Notes: a model not told the origin generated them from the letters alone. 8,649 nt of DNA from Saprospiraceae bacterium (GCA_020630045.1 JAHDCE010000144.1:1-8649), one strand, 5' to 3'; counted from the stretch's first letter, positions 1 to 6,478 are shown. Made by a program: numbers and translations.

Positions 1-410
1 TGATGAAGGGCATCCGTAATAATTATCGACTGATGTATTCGGATTCCGCTTTAGCGGAAAAATATTGGAATCGACTAAAGGAACATTGTCCGGAAGAATT
101 GGATGGTTGGAACGCTATGGGGCTAAACGAGCAATTCAGGTTTTATCGTTACGAATCGTCCCAGCGTTTCAAACGTCATATTGACGGTCGATTCAAACGG
201 AATGAAAACGAGGAAAGCCGCATTACATTCATGATATATTTGAATGATGACTTCGAGGGGGGAAGTACCCGCTTCGACGATGCCGACATTATTCCCCGCA
301 AGGGGGCGGCTTTGTGTTTTATACATGAACAAAAACACGAAGGCAGTCCTGTGATAGCCGGGGAGAAGTATGTGCTTCGTTCGGATGTGATGTATCGGAA
401 GGAAGGGTGA
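1..410 (+). CDS. 2OG-Fe(II) oxygenase, prolyl 4-hydroxylase-like (5' end outside window)
   Basis: This is the C-terminal part of a 2-oxoglutarate- and Fe(II)-dependent dioxygenase of the prolyl 4-hydroxylase type, which hydroxylates a protein or small-molecule substrate using O2 and 2-oxoglutarate. Numbering from the ATG at 3, the metal triad is visible as H59-x-D61 (in HIDGRF) and H112 (in KHEGSPV). K122, ten residues after the distal His, fits the lysine that holds 2-oxoglutarate. The IRNNYR motif near the beginning and the DFEGGSTRF strand are also typical. The frame is open to the window edge and the fold's first part is missing, so the real start probably lies upstream and the ATG at 3 is likely internal. 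The stop is TGA at 408-410. The next gene follows on the same strand after 51 nt. The family call is firm; the substrate cannot be told from sequence. Confidence 0.85.
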   Translation, partial: MKGIRNNYRLMYSDSALAEKYWNRLKEHCPEELDGWNAMGLNEQFRFYRYESSQRFKRHIDGRFKRNENEESRITFMIYLNDDFEGGSTRFDDADIIPRKGAALCFIHEQKHEGSPVIAGEKYVLRSDVMYRKEG

Positions 411-461
411 TTCGAATGTTGATGGATTGGTATTGTTGATGGCAAGACCTTAAATTGAAAA

Positions 462-1283
462 ATGAGTATTGTGGAAAAAATATTGCTGCTACTAGCTTTG
501 CCGCTGATGATGAATTCTCATCAAACGGATTATGCGTTTTATTTCAAATCTTTTAAAGAAATACAAGAAGAGTTGCTTGAGTCGGATTATGAAAAATCAG
601 TGCGAAAATTTGAAGAAATTTGTTCGGAAATCAATCATGTTCCTTCAATTCACCTAGCACTAATGGCTAGTGCAAGTTCGAAGAACTTTGATTGTGAGTC
701 TGCTGAAAAATTCTTACAAAAAGCATATTTGAATGGGTTTGAATACGGAAAAGGATTAGGGGGGAATTTTAAGTTTACGAATTGTGAATTTATAGTAGAC
801 GGGCTTTATTCTGAGAGCAAAGATGTAATTGAACTAAGGTTTAATACTGAATATAAAAGTGTACTAGATTCCATGTTTATTTTAGATCAAGAATGTAGGC
901 AAGAGTTCGATTTAGAAAAAATAGAAAGGGTGGACTCCTTAAATATGAAAAAATTACTAGAATTGATGGAGTTGTATGGATTTCCCAGTGATAAACTAGT
1001 AGGCCATTGTACTTCAGATAATGTCAAAACAATGATATTGCATTTTGATAGGGATTGGGATAATTCAAAATTCGGTTTTATTCTAGAAAATGCTTTTTCC
1101 AATGGATATATTCAGCCGAATGAACTTGCTTGGATAATGGATCGGCGAACACTTAAAAAGACAAAAAAGAAACAACAATACTATTATGAGTATAAAAAAA
1201 ATATGTTCGAAGGATTACAGGAAAAGGAAAAAGAGATAGTGAATCAAAGAAGGGATTCTATTGGTTTACATAAAATAAAATGA
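462..1283 (+). CDS. Secreted protein resembling DUF6624, function unknown
   Basis: This gene encodes 273 residues. Residues 1-19 (basic/polar start, then a Leu-rich stretch) look like a signal peptide or membrane anchor, so the product probably acts in the periplasm. Residues 25-110 look helical, perhaps TPR-like. Residues 130-270 carry a string of motifs I associate with DUF6624: LDQECR (141-146), D158/N161, YGFPS (172-176), VGH (180-182), H194, a long helix ending in DR (227-228), a Q-Y segment at 238-244, and QRRDSIGL near the end. The usual YGT after the glutamine appears here as YYY. The molecular role of DUF6624 is not known to me. The gene is visibly more AT-rich than aroB beside it, which hints at a lineage-specific gene. 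It starts at ATG 462 with no clear Shine-Dalgarno, 66 nt before the likely aroB start. The reading frame is solid; the family match is from memory of motif order. Confidence 0.75.
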   Translation: MSIVEKILLLLALPLMMNSHQTDYAFYFKSFKEIQEELLESDYEKSVRKFEEICSEINHVPSIHLALMASASSKNFDCESAEKFLQKAYLNGFEYGKGLGGNFKFTNCEFIVDGLYSESKDVIELRFNTEYKSVLDSMFILDQECRQEFDLEKIERVDSLNMKKLLELMELYGFPSDKLVGHCTSDNVKTMILHFDRDWDNSKFGFILENAFSNGYIQPNELAWIMDRRTLKKTKKKQQYYYEYKKNMFEGLQEKEKEIVNQRRDSIGLHKIK

Positions 1284-1349
1284 ACCAGATGGAACAAATT
1301 GCAAAACATCCGTTATTTAGTACCTTGTCATAGGAATCAAAATCAAAAC

Positions 1350-2411
1350 ATGCAAAAGATAGAAGTAGGGGAGTATTCCATTTATTTGGGCGATGTGTTA
1401 GAACAGGTGGTGGAGTTATCAACCCGTTATCCGAAAGTGGCGGTGCTGGTGGATGAAAACACCAAGGAGCATTGTCTTCCGCTGTGGCGGAAATATTCGC
1501 CGGAAGGCGACCTGCTCGTAATCGAAATCCCTTCCGGGGAAATACATAAAAATTTGGAAACTTGCCGGTTGATTTGGGACAAGTTGTTCGAAGCTCGTTT
1601 CGGTCGTGGTGGATTGTTGGTGAATCTAGGAGGGGGAGTGATTGGTGACATGGGTGGGTTTTGCGCTTCTACCTACAAACGCGGTATGGATTTCGTACAA
1701 GTTCCGACAACTGTATTGTCACAAGTGGATGCTTCTGTAGGGGGCAAGTTGGGTATCGATTATGGCCAATTAAAAAACAGTATCGGCTTGTTCAATGACC
1801 CTAAGGAAGTGTATGTCCACACTGAGTTTTTGAAGACTTTGCCTCCTAGGGAAATCCGAAGCGGTTTCGCCGAAATTTTGAAGCATGCCTTGATTCGCGA
1901 TGCGGATCATTGGGAAGAATTGAAGGAAGTGGAAGACTTGTCCGGAATGGATTGGGATGAACATATCGGAAGATCCGTAATTGTCAAGCGGGATATTGTG
2001 CAGATAGATCCAATTGAAAAGGGATTGCGTAAAGCTTTGAATTTCGGGCATACCATCGGGCATGCGGTGGAGAGTGTCGCCTTGGAGTCCGATGCCCCAT
2101 TATTGCATGGAGAGGCTGTAGCTTTGGGAATGGTTTGTGAAAGTTATATTTCATATCAGACCACAGGATTGCCGGCTGATGAATTTGATGCTATCGTAAA
2201 TTCGGTGAAAACCATTTATGGTTGTCCACGCATTGATGACGGGGATGATGCTTATCTTTCCTTGATGCGAAATGACAAAAAGAATAAGGGGGGAAAGATC
2301 AATTTTTCCTTGTTGCCTAGAATCGGGGATGTATCCGTTGACATGGAACCAGAAGAGTCTTTGATAATAGACGCTTTGGCTTATTATCGATCAATCCAGT
2401 TCGATGAGTAA
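1350..2411 (+). CDS. aroB: 3-dehydroquinate synthase
   Basis: AroB converts DAHP (3-deoxy-D-arabino-heptulosonate 7-phosphate) to 3-dehydroquinate, step two of the cytosolic shikimate pathway to aromatic amino acids, using NAD+ and a divalent metal. From the ATG at 1350 the protein has 353 residues, the usual family length. Visible signatures are the NAD-binding GGGVIGDMGGF (94-104), the PTTVLSQVDASVGGK active-site segment ending at K133, and the metal ligands E175 (in FAEILKHA), H234 (in the FGHTIGHAVE motif, H234 and H238) and H253 (in LHGEAVALG). The frame stays open upstream to a TTG at 1299, but that adds 17 unlike-family residues (including HRNQNQN), so ATG 1350 is preferred. A weak AGGAA (1332-1336) lies upstream. 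The 3' end overlaps the convergent biotin-carrier gene by 21 bp. No other aro genes are nearby. Identification is very secure; only the start is open. Confidence 0.97.
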   Translation: MQKIEVGEYSIYLGDVLEQVVELSTRYPKVAVLVDENTKEHCLPLWRKYSPEGDLLVIEIPSGEIHKNLETCRLIWDKLFEARFGRGGLLVNLGGGVIGDMGGFCASTYKRGMDFVQVPTTVLSQVDASVGGKLGIDYGQLKNSIGLFNDPKEVYVHTEFLKTLPPREIRSGFAEILKHALIRDADHWEELKEVEDLSGMDWDEHIGRSVIVKRDIVQIDPIEKGLRKALNFGHTIGHAVESVALESDAPLLHGEAVALGMVCESYISYQTTGLPADEFDAIVNSVKTIYGCPRIDDGDDAYLSLMRNDKKNKGGKINFSLLPRIGDVSVDMEPEESLIIDALAYYRSIQFDE

Positions 2412-2870
2412 TTGTCCTTTTTCAACGGCATCTCCTTGTGTGGCCACGATGTTTTTGACGGATCCTTCGCCTGAAGCTTTGATGACATTTTCCATTTTCA
2501 TGGCTTCAAGAATCAACAACGGATCGCCTTTGGTGAAGGTTTGACCGGGCTGGACGAGGATGTTGAGTATGAGTCCCGGCATGGGAGCTTTGACCTCGTT
2601 CATTTTGGCTCCGGCCACAACAGACAATCCCATTTTGTCCACCAATTGGTCGAATGCGTCCGATACTTCGGTACGGAAAATGGCGCCGTTGATTTTCAAT
2701 AAAAAGGTTTTGGATTTGTAATCTGCCTCAAGCACGATCGCCTTGTAGGTTTTATTGTTGATGATGAGTTGGTACTCATTATTTCCTAGGGGAATGATGT
2801 CGAGATCCTTCGATTCGGATTTGTCGAATTCGTAGTTGAAAAGCTCGTCTACTTTGATTTTATAATCCAT
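2391..2870 (-). CDS. Biotin carboxyl carrier protein (biotin/lipoyl attachment domain)
   Basis: This 159-residue cytosolic carrier protein holds a biotin that shuttles CO2 between a biotin carboxylase and a carboxyltransferase, most likely of an acyl-CoA carboxylase. The C-terminal half (about 90-159) is a complete biotinyl domain: APMPGLI at 95-101, VQPGQ at 106-110, and the biotinylation motif EAMKMEN with K125 as the modified lysine. The N-terminal half (about 1-80) is a strand-rich region like the segment preceding the biotinyl domain in propionyl- and methylcrotonyl-CoA carboxylase alpha chains. The length fits the stand-alone carriers of about 160 residues seen in Bacteroidota. It starts 9 nt after the upstream membrane-protein gene, so the two are very likely one operon. 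The usual carboxylase genes are absent in this window. It differs from classical AccB in its N-terminal region, so I give no symbol. The last codons overlap aroB on the other strand. Confidence 0.92.
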   Translation of the reverse strand: MDYKIKVDELFNYEFDKSESKDLDIIPLGNNEYQLIINNKTYKAIVLEADYKSKTFLLKINGAIFRTEVSDAFDQLVDKMGLSVVAGAKMNEVKAPMPGLILNILVQPGQTFTKGDPLLILEAMKMENVIKASGEGSVKNIVATQGDAVEKGQLLIELD

Positions 2871-2879
2871 GTCTACCTT

Positions 2880-3263
2880 TTATTTTCCGGTCTTGCCGAT
2901 TCGCGACAAGATACTGAATTCAAAGATAGAATAAACCGCATAGAGGATGAAGAAAATGTAGGCGAAATTATTGTCTTGGGGTTGCATCATTTCTTTGTAG
3001 ACCGCAATAATGAGAATGGCGAGAAACAGTTTCAGGCCGATGAGGCCGATGACCAACCGCGTGAAGTTGTTGAGGTTTTCGGACTTGGCGGCTTGTTTGC
3101 CCTGGATATATGCCAACCAGACAAATAGCATGAAGAAACCTAGGAAAAACCAAGATATAGCGGCGTGGGGTTTGAATTGCGGCATATCTCCCATTATAAA
3201 TACCATGGCGGCACATATAAAGGACAGTGTAAAAAAAAGGAGGTAGAACGTTCGGTTTTTCAT
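2880..3263 (-). CDS. Four-helix integral membrane protein, function unknown
   Basis: This small inner-membrane protein of 127 residues has four clear hydrophobic segments at about 6-25, 34-54, 69-89 and 100-120, with short polar links and a basic tail (RIGKTGK). The last two helices, with KLFLAI in the third and a Y-x-x-F-E motif (YSIFEF) in the fourth, recall small AtpI-like or DUF6168-type membrane proteins found next to ATP synthase genes in Bacteroidota. This resemblance is impressionistic, and no atp genes are present. The gene lies 9 nt upstream of the biotin carrier on the same strand, which suggests co-expression, and 46 nt downstream of the 508-residue protein. The ATG at 3263 fits the first helix well. 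I do not recognise a catalytic motif and assign no function. Confidence 0.8.
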   Translation of the reverse strand: MKNRTFYLLFFTLSFICAAMVFIMGDMPQFKPHAAISWFFLGFFMLFVWLAYIQGKQAAKSENLNNFTRLVIGLIGLKLFLAILIIAVYKEMMQPQDNNFAYIFFILYAVYSIFEFSILSRIGKTGK

Positions 3264-3309
3264 TCAGTGCGTTGTCGGTGCGTTCGGGCCGGAATTGGAT
3301 AGTTTTTTA

Positions 3310-4836
3310 TCAGTTACTGTTATTGTCCCGCAATTTTCGAAGAATCATTTTCCAAAGCTTCTCATAAGGAACGATTTCAAGCTCGGAAATGAGTCCTCGG
3401 AAGAAAAACGGAGTTTCCTCTAATTTTTTGAGATACTTTTCAGAATTGGATATTCGGCTAGGCGTGAAGTCCGCCTTTGCCAATTGTTGTAGCAACCTGA
3501 TGAATTGGATTGCCCTGAAGTATTCTTCTTTTTTCAATTGTCTGTTGGCGTAGTTTTTCAGTCGTTCGATCCTTTCGACTACCGCATTATAACTTTTTTT
3601 CTCTAGGAAGAAAAGGATTTGAGCGATGACCATTAAGACGGTGAAAATCCGTTGTTCCTTCGGATAAAGGATGGGGTCGTTCAAGAACCTGGACAATCGG
3701 AAGTTTTTCTTTTTCTGTGTTTTTAAAATCGGGTTGAATTCCGCTTGGCTTTCTATGATGTAATTGATGTAGACATCATAGATTTTCCATTTTTCTTTGA
3801 CGAGGTTATCTGACTTTTTAAACTTGGTATTACTTGTCGCTTCATTGAAGATAGCGATAGCGTTGATGTGGTTGTCGGTATGCAAAGCGAGTAGGAGGTA
3901 GTATTCCATGAATGCGAACCATGTTTCGCTTCCTGTCGGAAATGATCCCAAACATTTTTCGGCGTTGATTCGACCGTTTTTGTAATCTTGAAGATGTAGG
4001 TAGGCCGACATCTTTTTGAGTTGGAATGTAGCGAGCATTTCATCTCTATAAAATCTCGGATTTTCTTCAATGTATTGTTCGGCTTTATTGCAAACTTCGA
4101 GCATGGCCTCGTAATCGTGTAGCATTTCATATCGGTATGCCCAAACGAGGTACATGTTGTAGATTACGATGGGTGATTCGTAAATTTCGGAAAGCCCGAC
4201 CAAGGCTTCACAGTAGGTGTCGATTTTTTCTCGGAGGTTGAAATTTTTGGAATAAGGCTTATAGTAATTCATGATGACCCGCTGGTACAATTCTTCCGAG
4301 CGGATTTCCGCATCCAATACATTTTGATATTGTTTGGAGTGTTGGTCGTAATCTTCGTACCCTTTTTCATCACCGATTTCTGAGGAGTATTTTCTCAATA
4401 TCCTAGAACAGTTAACGATGACGTCGGCGAATTTGAATTTTAGTGCGGTGGTCAAGATTTGTCGGGCTAACACAGCCGCGGTATGCGGCGCGTTATTGGA
4501 CAACAATATTTTGACCAGTGTCCAATCTTTATTACAAGAAAAGTAAGCCCTATCGTAATTAGATGTCGATGGGAGGTTGACATCTAGGAAGAAAAGTGTG
4601 TTGAGCAGTCGCTTTCTGAATCGCGATTTGAGCTGCCGGTACTTATCATCCGTTGGGCTACAACCATACAAAAAAGAAGAGGCATCCCTATCATTCTTGA
4701 ATTTTCCGGCCATGAGGGCCTCATAAAACTCATTGAATTTAGAATTTTTATGTTTTAGGGAATGCTCGTCAAAGATTTCAATTTTCTTGACTTTCTTTTT
4801 TGTAACAATTTTTGAGATTTCAATCAAATTCTTCAT
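3310..4836 (-). CDS. 508-residue helical-repeat (TPR-like) protein, function unknown
   Basis: I do not recognise a named family. The protein is predicted cytosolic: it has no signal peptide or membrane segment and is rich in Lys, Glu, Tyr and Leu. A short basic patch (KKKVKK, 13-18) precedes a region at about 33-85 that looks like a compact helical domain: it contains NDRDASSFLYG and an LKSRFRKRLLNTLFFLD helix. From about 115 to 480 the sequence is a run of amphipathic helix pairs with scattered TPR-like features (small residue, Tyr and aromatic spacing), consistent with an alpha-solenoid protein-interaction scaffold. No catalytic signature is seen. I have the impression that similar 500-residue proteins with the LKSR helix occur in other Bacteroidota, but I cannot verify this. 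It begins at ATG 4836, about 35 nt after a plausible promoter, and may be co-transcribed with the membrane-protein gene 46 nt downstream. Confidence 0.8.
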   Translation of the reverse strand: MKNLIEISKIVTKKKVKKIEIFDEHSLKHKNSKFNEFYEALMAGKFKNDRDASSFLYGCSPTDDKYRQLKSRFRKRLLNTLFFLDVNLPSTSNYDRAYFSCNKDWTLVKILLSNNAPHTAAVLARQILTTALKFKFADVIVNCSRILRKYSSEIGDEKGYEDYDQHSKQYQNVLDAEIRSEELYQRVIMNYYKPYSKNFNLREKIDTYCEALVGLSEIYESPIVIYNMYLVWAYRYEMLHDYEAMLEVCNKAEQYIEENPRFYRDEMLATFQLKKMSAYLHLQDYKNGRINAEKCLGSFPTGSETWFAFMEYYLLLALHTDNHINAIAIFNEATSNTKFKKSDNLVKEKWKIYDVYINYIIESQAEFNPILKTQKKKNFRLSRFLNDPILYPKEQRIFTVLMVIAQILFFLEKKSYNAVVERIERLKNYANRQLKKEEYFRAIQFIRLLQQLAKADFTPSRISNSEKYLKKLEETPFFFRGLISELEIVPYEKLWKMILRKLRDNNSN

Positions 4837-4877
4837 CTGGAAAAGATTGTCTTTGTTCCGATTATTAACGGTCAGTC

Positions 4878-4910
4878 CAAAGTAAGGGTTTTTTTATTAC
4901 AATTGCAAAA
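4878..4910 (-). promoter_or_regulatory. Candidate Bacteroidota promoter for the 508-residue protein gene
   Basis: On the minus strand, TTTTG (4906-4910) is followed after 20 nt by TTACTTTG (4878-4885). The latter matches the Bacteroidota -7 consensus TAnnTTTG at all but one fixed position. Transcription would start near 4871, giving a leader of about 35 nt before the ATG at 4836. One copy of the repeated TGATGTCACA motif sits immediately upstream. The assignment rests on consensus matching only. Confidence 0.45.
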
Positions 4911-4911
4911 C

Positions 4912-5079
4912 TGATGTCACAAATTTTTACGTTGATAGGCTTGAAATAGGTTCGATTTTAGGTGTCATTTTTTTTATTTCTTGGTTTGTTTGGGGATACT
5001 TCAAGGTTTTTAGTGTTGATTATCAGTGTATTGTCGAGTTGGTGTTTAGGATTTAAAATTCGGCTAAAATGATGTCACA
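4912..5079. repeat. Two direct copies of TGATGTCACA, 158 bp apart
   Basis: The ten bases TGATGTCACA occur at 4912-4921 and 5070-5079 in the same orientation. The first directly abuts the -33 element of the candidate promoter. The core GTCACA recurs at 5238-5243 and, inverted, at 5173-5178. GTCACAAATT at 4916-4925 is also found at 7411-7420, inside the candidate promoter spacer of another gene. This could be an operator, or coincidence in AT-rich DNA. Confidence 0.4.
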
Positions 5080-5238
5080 TGTGGAATTGTTAATGTTAAC
5101 CACAGGATTCTCTGAAAATGACGTCCTAGATTTTTGATGAAAAAAATATAAATTCTTTTTGAATTCTTGATTTGTGACTCAAGGGTGTCGACTAAAATTG
5201 TTTTGTTGTTATCTATTCTGGATAGAATTAAAATCAAG

Positions 5239-6030
5239 TCACATATCCCGAACGGAATTTTTGGCTTCGTCCCAGAGAGCATCCATTTCGGAAAGTGACA
5301 TTTCTTCTAGGGATTTTTTCGCATTTTTTTCAATGTATTCAAACCGGTATTTGAATTTTTTATTGATTTTTTCCAATGCGGTTTCCGGATCTACATCTAT
5401 GAATCGGGCATAGTTAATCATGGAAAAAAGAATATCTCCGAACTCCTCTTCTACTTTTTCCGGGTTGATGATTTCACCCTTGGAAACTTCTCTAAATTCG
5501 TTGATTTCTTCTTCTACCTTTTCCCAGACCTGTTCTTTGTTTTCCCATTCGAAACCCACCTTAGCAGTTTTTTCTTGCATGCGATAAGCCTTGACCATTG
5601 CCGGAAGGGATTTAGGTACACCGGACAATACGCCTTTTTTTCCTGTTTTCAGTTTTATTTTTTCCCAATTCCTTTTTACGTCTTCTTCGTTTTCTACCAC
5701 AGTGTCACCATATATATGTGGGTGCCGTTCAATCAGTTTGTCACAAACGGCATTCAATGCCTCTTCAAGTGTGAATTGATTTTGTTCGATTCCGATTTTC
5801 GCATAGAATACGATATGGAGTGTTAGGTCACCCAACTCTTCTTTTATTCCCTTCCAGTCGTTATCCATGATGGCATCCGCCAATTCATAGGTTTCCTCGA
5901 TTGTGAGATTACGCAGGGATTCAATGGTTTGTTTTTTATCCCAGGGGCATTTTTCACGGAGATCATCCATGATGTCAAGTAATCTTACAAATGCTTCAGC
6001 TGATTTTTGGTGTCGGTTAGAATTATCCAT
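5239..6030 (-). CDS. mazG: Nucleoside triphosphate pyrophosphohydrolase MazG
   Basis: MazG hydrolyses (d)NTPs, including damaged or non-canonical ones, to the monophosphate and pyrophosphate in the cytosol; in E. coli it also affects ppGpp levels. Starting at the ATG at 6028-6030 the product is 263 residues, the same length as E. coli MazG. It contains two MazG folds. The first (about 10-110) has CPWDKKQT (28-35), the EExxE metal motif at 45-49, EELGD at 64-68 and ERHPHIYGD (101-109). The second (about 140-260) has VEEEINEF (172-179) and EEEFGD (194-199). The frame continues upstream to 6081, but the extra 17 residues are not family-like, and a promoter lies between, so 6030 is preferred. It is divergent from the NqrM-like gene. 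No mazEF toxin-antitoxin genes accompany it, so it is a stand-alone housekeeping copy. Confidence 0.96.
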   Translation of the reverse strand: MDNSNRHQKSAEAFVRLLDIMDDLREKCPWDKKQTIESLRNLTIEETYELADAIMDNDWKGIKEELGDLTLHIVFYAKIGIEQNQFTLEEALNAVCDKLIERHPHIYGDTVVENEEDVKRNWEKIKLKTGKKGVLSGVPKSLPAMVKAYRMQEKTAKVGFEWENKEQVWEKVEEEINEFREVSKGEIINPEKVEEEFGDILFSMINYARFIDVDPETALEKINKKFKYRFEYIEKNAKKSLEEMSLSEMDALWDEAKNSVRDM

Positions 6031-6041
6031 ATCTATCGTAT

Positions 6042-6053
6042 CTTTGTACAAAG
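6042..6053. promoter_or_regulatory. 12-bp perfect palindrome CTTTGTACAAAG between divergent genes
   Basis: CTTTGTACAAAG is identical to its reverse complement. Its minus-strand half lies in the mazG -7 box (TAACTTTG, 6049-6056), and its plus-strand half forms TATCTTTG (6039-6046), also an exact TAnnTTTG that would point toward the NqrM-like gene at 6124. The plus-strand box lacks a clear TTG about 20 nt upstream, so its activity is uncertain. The two -7 boxes overlap, so two polymerases could not occupy both at once; alternatively the palindrome could bind a repressor. Confidence 0.5.
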
Positions 6054-6081
6054 TTAAATACAACGATTCAATACCCGGCAA
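6049..6081 (-). promoter_or_regulatory. Promoter of mazG
   Basis: Read on the minus strand, a TTG (6079-6081) is followed after 22 nt by TAACTTTG (6049-6056), an exact match to the Bacteroidota TAnnTTTG -7 element. The predicted start of transcription near 6042 leaves about 12 nt before the ATG at 6030. This supports that start and argues against the longer reading frame from 6081. Confidence 0.6.
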
Positions 6082-6123
6082 CTATTCCAAGAACAAAGGT
6101 GTTGAATATGAAAATAATTGAAC

Positions 6124-6339
6124 ATGGAATTCTTGTATATCCTAGCCATTATATTCGTGACATTCGGAGTTTCATTCCTTTTGATAAACATCCGACACAT
6201 TGTTACCGGAAATGAATTTCGAGGAACTTGCGCTACAAATAATCCGATGTTAAAAAATAAAATCGGAGAATGTGATGTTTGCGGTCGACAACCGGGTGAA
6301 GATTGCGGAATGCCTGAGGTGGAAGGCGCTAATAAATAA
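6124..6339 (+). CDS. Small NqrM-like (DUF539-related) cysteine-rich membrane protein
   Basis: The product has 71 residues from the ATG at 6124; a TTG at 6118 would add only two residues. One N-terminal membrane helix (about 3-22) is followed by a soluble tail with four cysteines, C36, C50, C53 and C61, in a pattern F-R-G-T-C ... C-x2-C ... C. A single helix followed by an (F/L)-x-G-x-C motif and a C-x2-C is the layout of NqrM, the small factor needed to mature the Na+-translocating NADH:quinone reductase, thought to help deliver iron to NqrD/NqrE. Bacteroidota carry similar short proteins, often annotated only as membrane or secreted protein. No nqr or apbE genes are seen here. The gene is divergent from mazG and followed by 131 nt before the next likely start. 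It is real by composition and motif; the NqrM link is an inference from pattern, not an alignment. Confidence 0.7.
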   Translation: MEFLYILAIIFVTFGVSFLLINIRHIVTGNEFRGTCATNNPMLKNKIGECDVCGRQPGEDCGMPEVEGANK

Positions 6340-6441
6340 AGTGTTTTCTATATATGAAGTTAAGGCTATCCCTTCTTCTTTTCACGTTAACTTTTTTCAA
6401 GGATTTTTATTGAATTAATGGTAACGATTTGATTTTAATAC

Positions 6442-6478
6442 CGTACCACTTATTACAAAGGTGTTTGTTTGTGGTACG
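6442..6478 (+). promoter_or_regulatory. Hairpin enclosing the likely GTG start of the next gene
   Basis: CGTACCAC (6442-6449) pairs perfectly with GTGGTACG (6471-6478). Within the loop, ACAAA (6455-6459) pairs with TTTGT (6464-6468) around a GGTG tetraloop. The outer stem contains the GTG at 6471-6473, and the loop region contains AAAGG (6457-6461), nine nt before it. Folding in mRNA would hide both the start codon and the ribosome site. The base pairing is read directly; the regulatory role is inferred. Confidence 0.45.

Larger units (their letters stand above)
4837..5238. other. 402-bp gene-free region between mazG and the 508-residue protein gene
   Basis: I see no credible coding sequence here; the frames that cross it are shadows of mazG or have no recognisable content. 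It is AT-rich and holds the candidate promoter at 4878-4910, two exact copies of TGATGTCACA (4912-4921 and 5070-5079), further GTCACA/TGTGAC hexamers (5173-5178 inverted, and 5238-5243 at the mazG stop), and weak hairpins such as TGTGG/CCACA (5080-5084 with 5100-5104) and TCTAT/ATAGA just beyond the mazG stop. No good intrinsic terminator for mazG is visible. The length is unusual against the tight spacing of the neighbouring minus-strand genes. Confidence 0.6.

Noticed and set aside
1299..1349. TTG-initiated extension of aroB
   Set aside because: The 17 added residues are polar and unlike AroB N-termini, while ATG 1350 gives the normal family length.
5064..5282. Minus-strand open frame in the 402-bp gap
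   Set aside because: It overlaps the mazG end in another frame, is of low complexity (many K, I, N) and has no upstream signals.
5174..5413. Plus-strand open frame across the mazG 3' end
   Set aside because: It has no recognisable protein features and overlaps the well-supported mazG gene antisense.
6031..6081. Upstream extension of mazG
   Set aside because: The extension crosses the mazG promoter; the ATG at 6030 gives exactly the E. coli MazG length and a family-like N-terminus.
6108..6120. ATG at 6108 as start of the NqrM-like gene
   Set aside because: It is in a different frame from the membrane protein and soon runs into a stop with no family features.
6357..6397. Terminator after the NqrM-like gene (AAGTTAA/TTAACTT then a T-run)
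   Set aside because: The stem is only seven mostly A-T pairs with a 23-nt loop, too weak to call.
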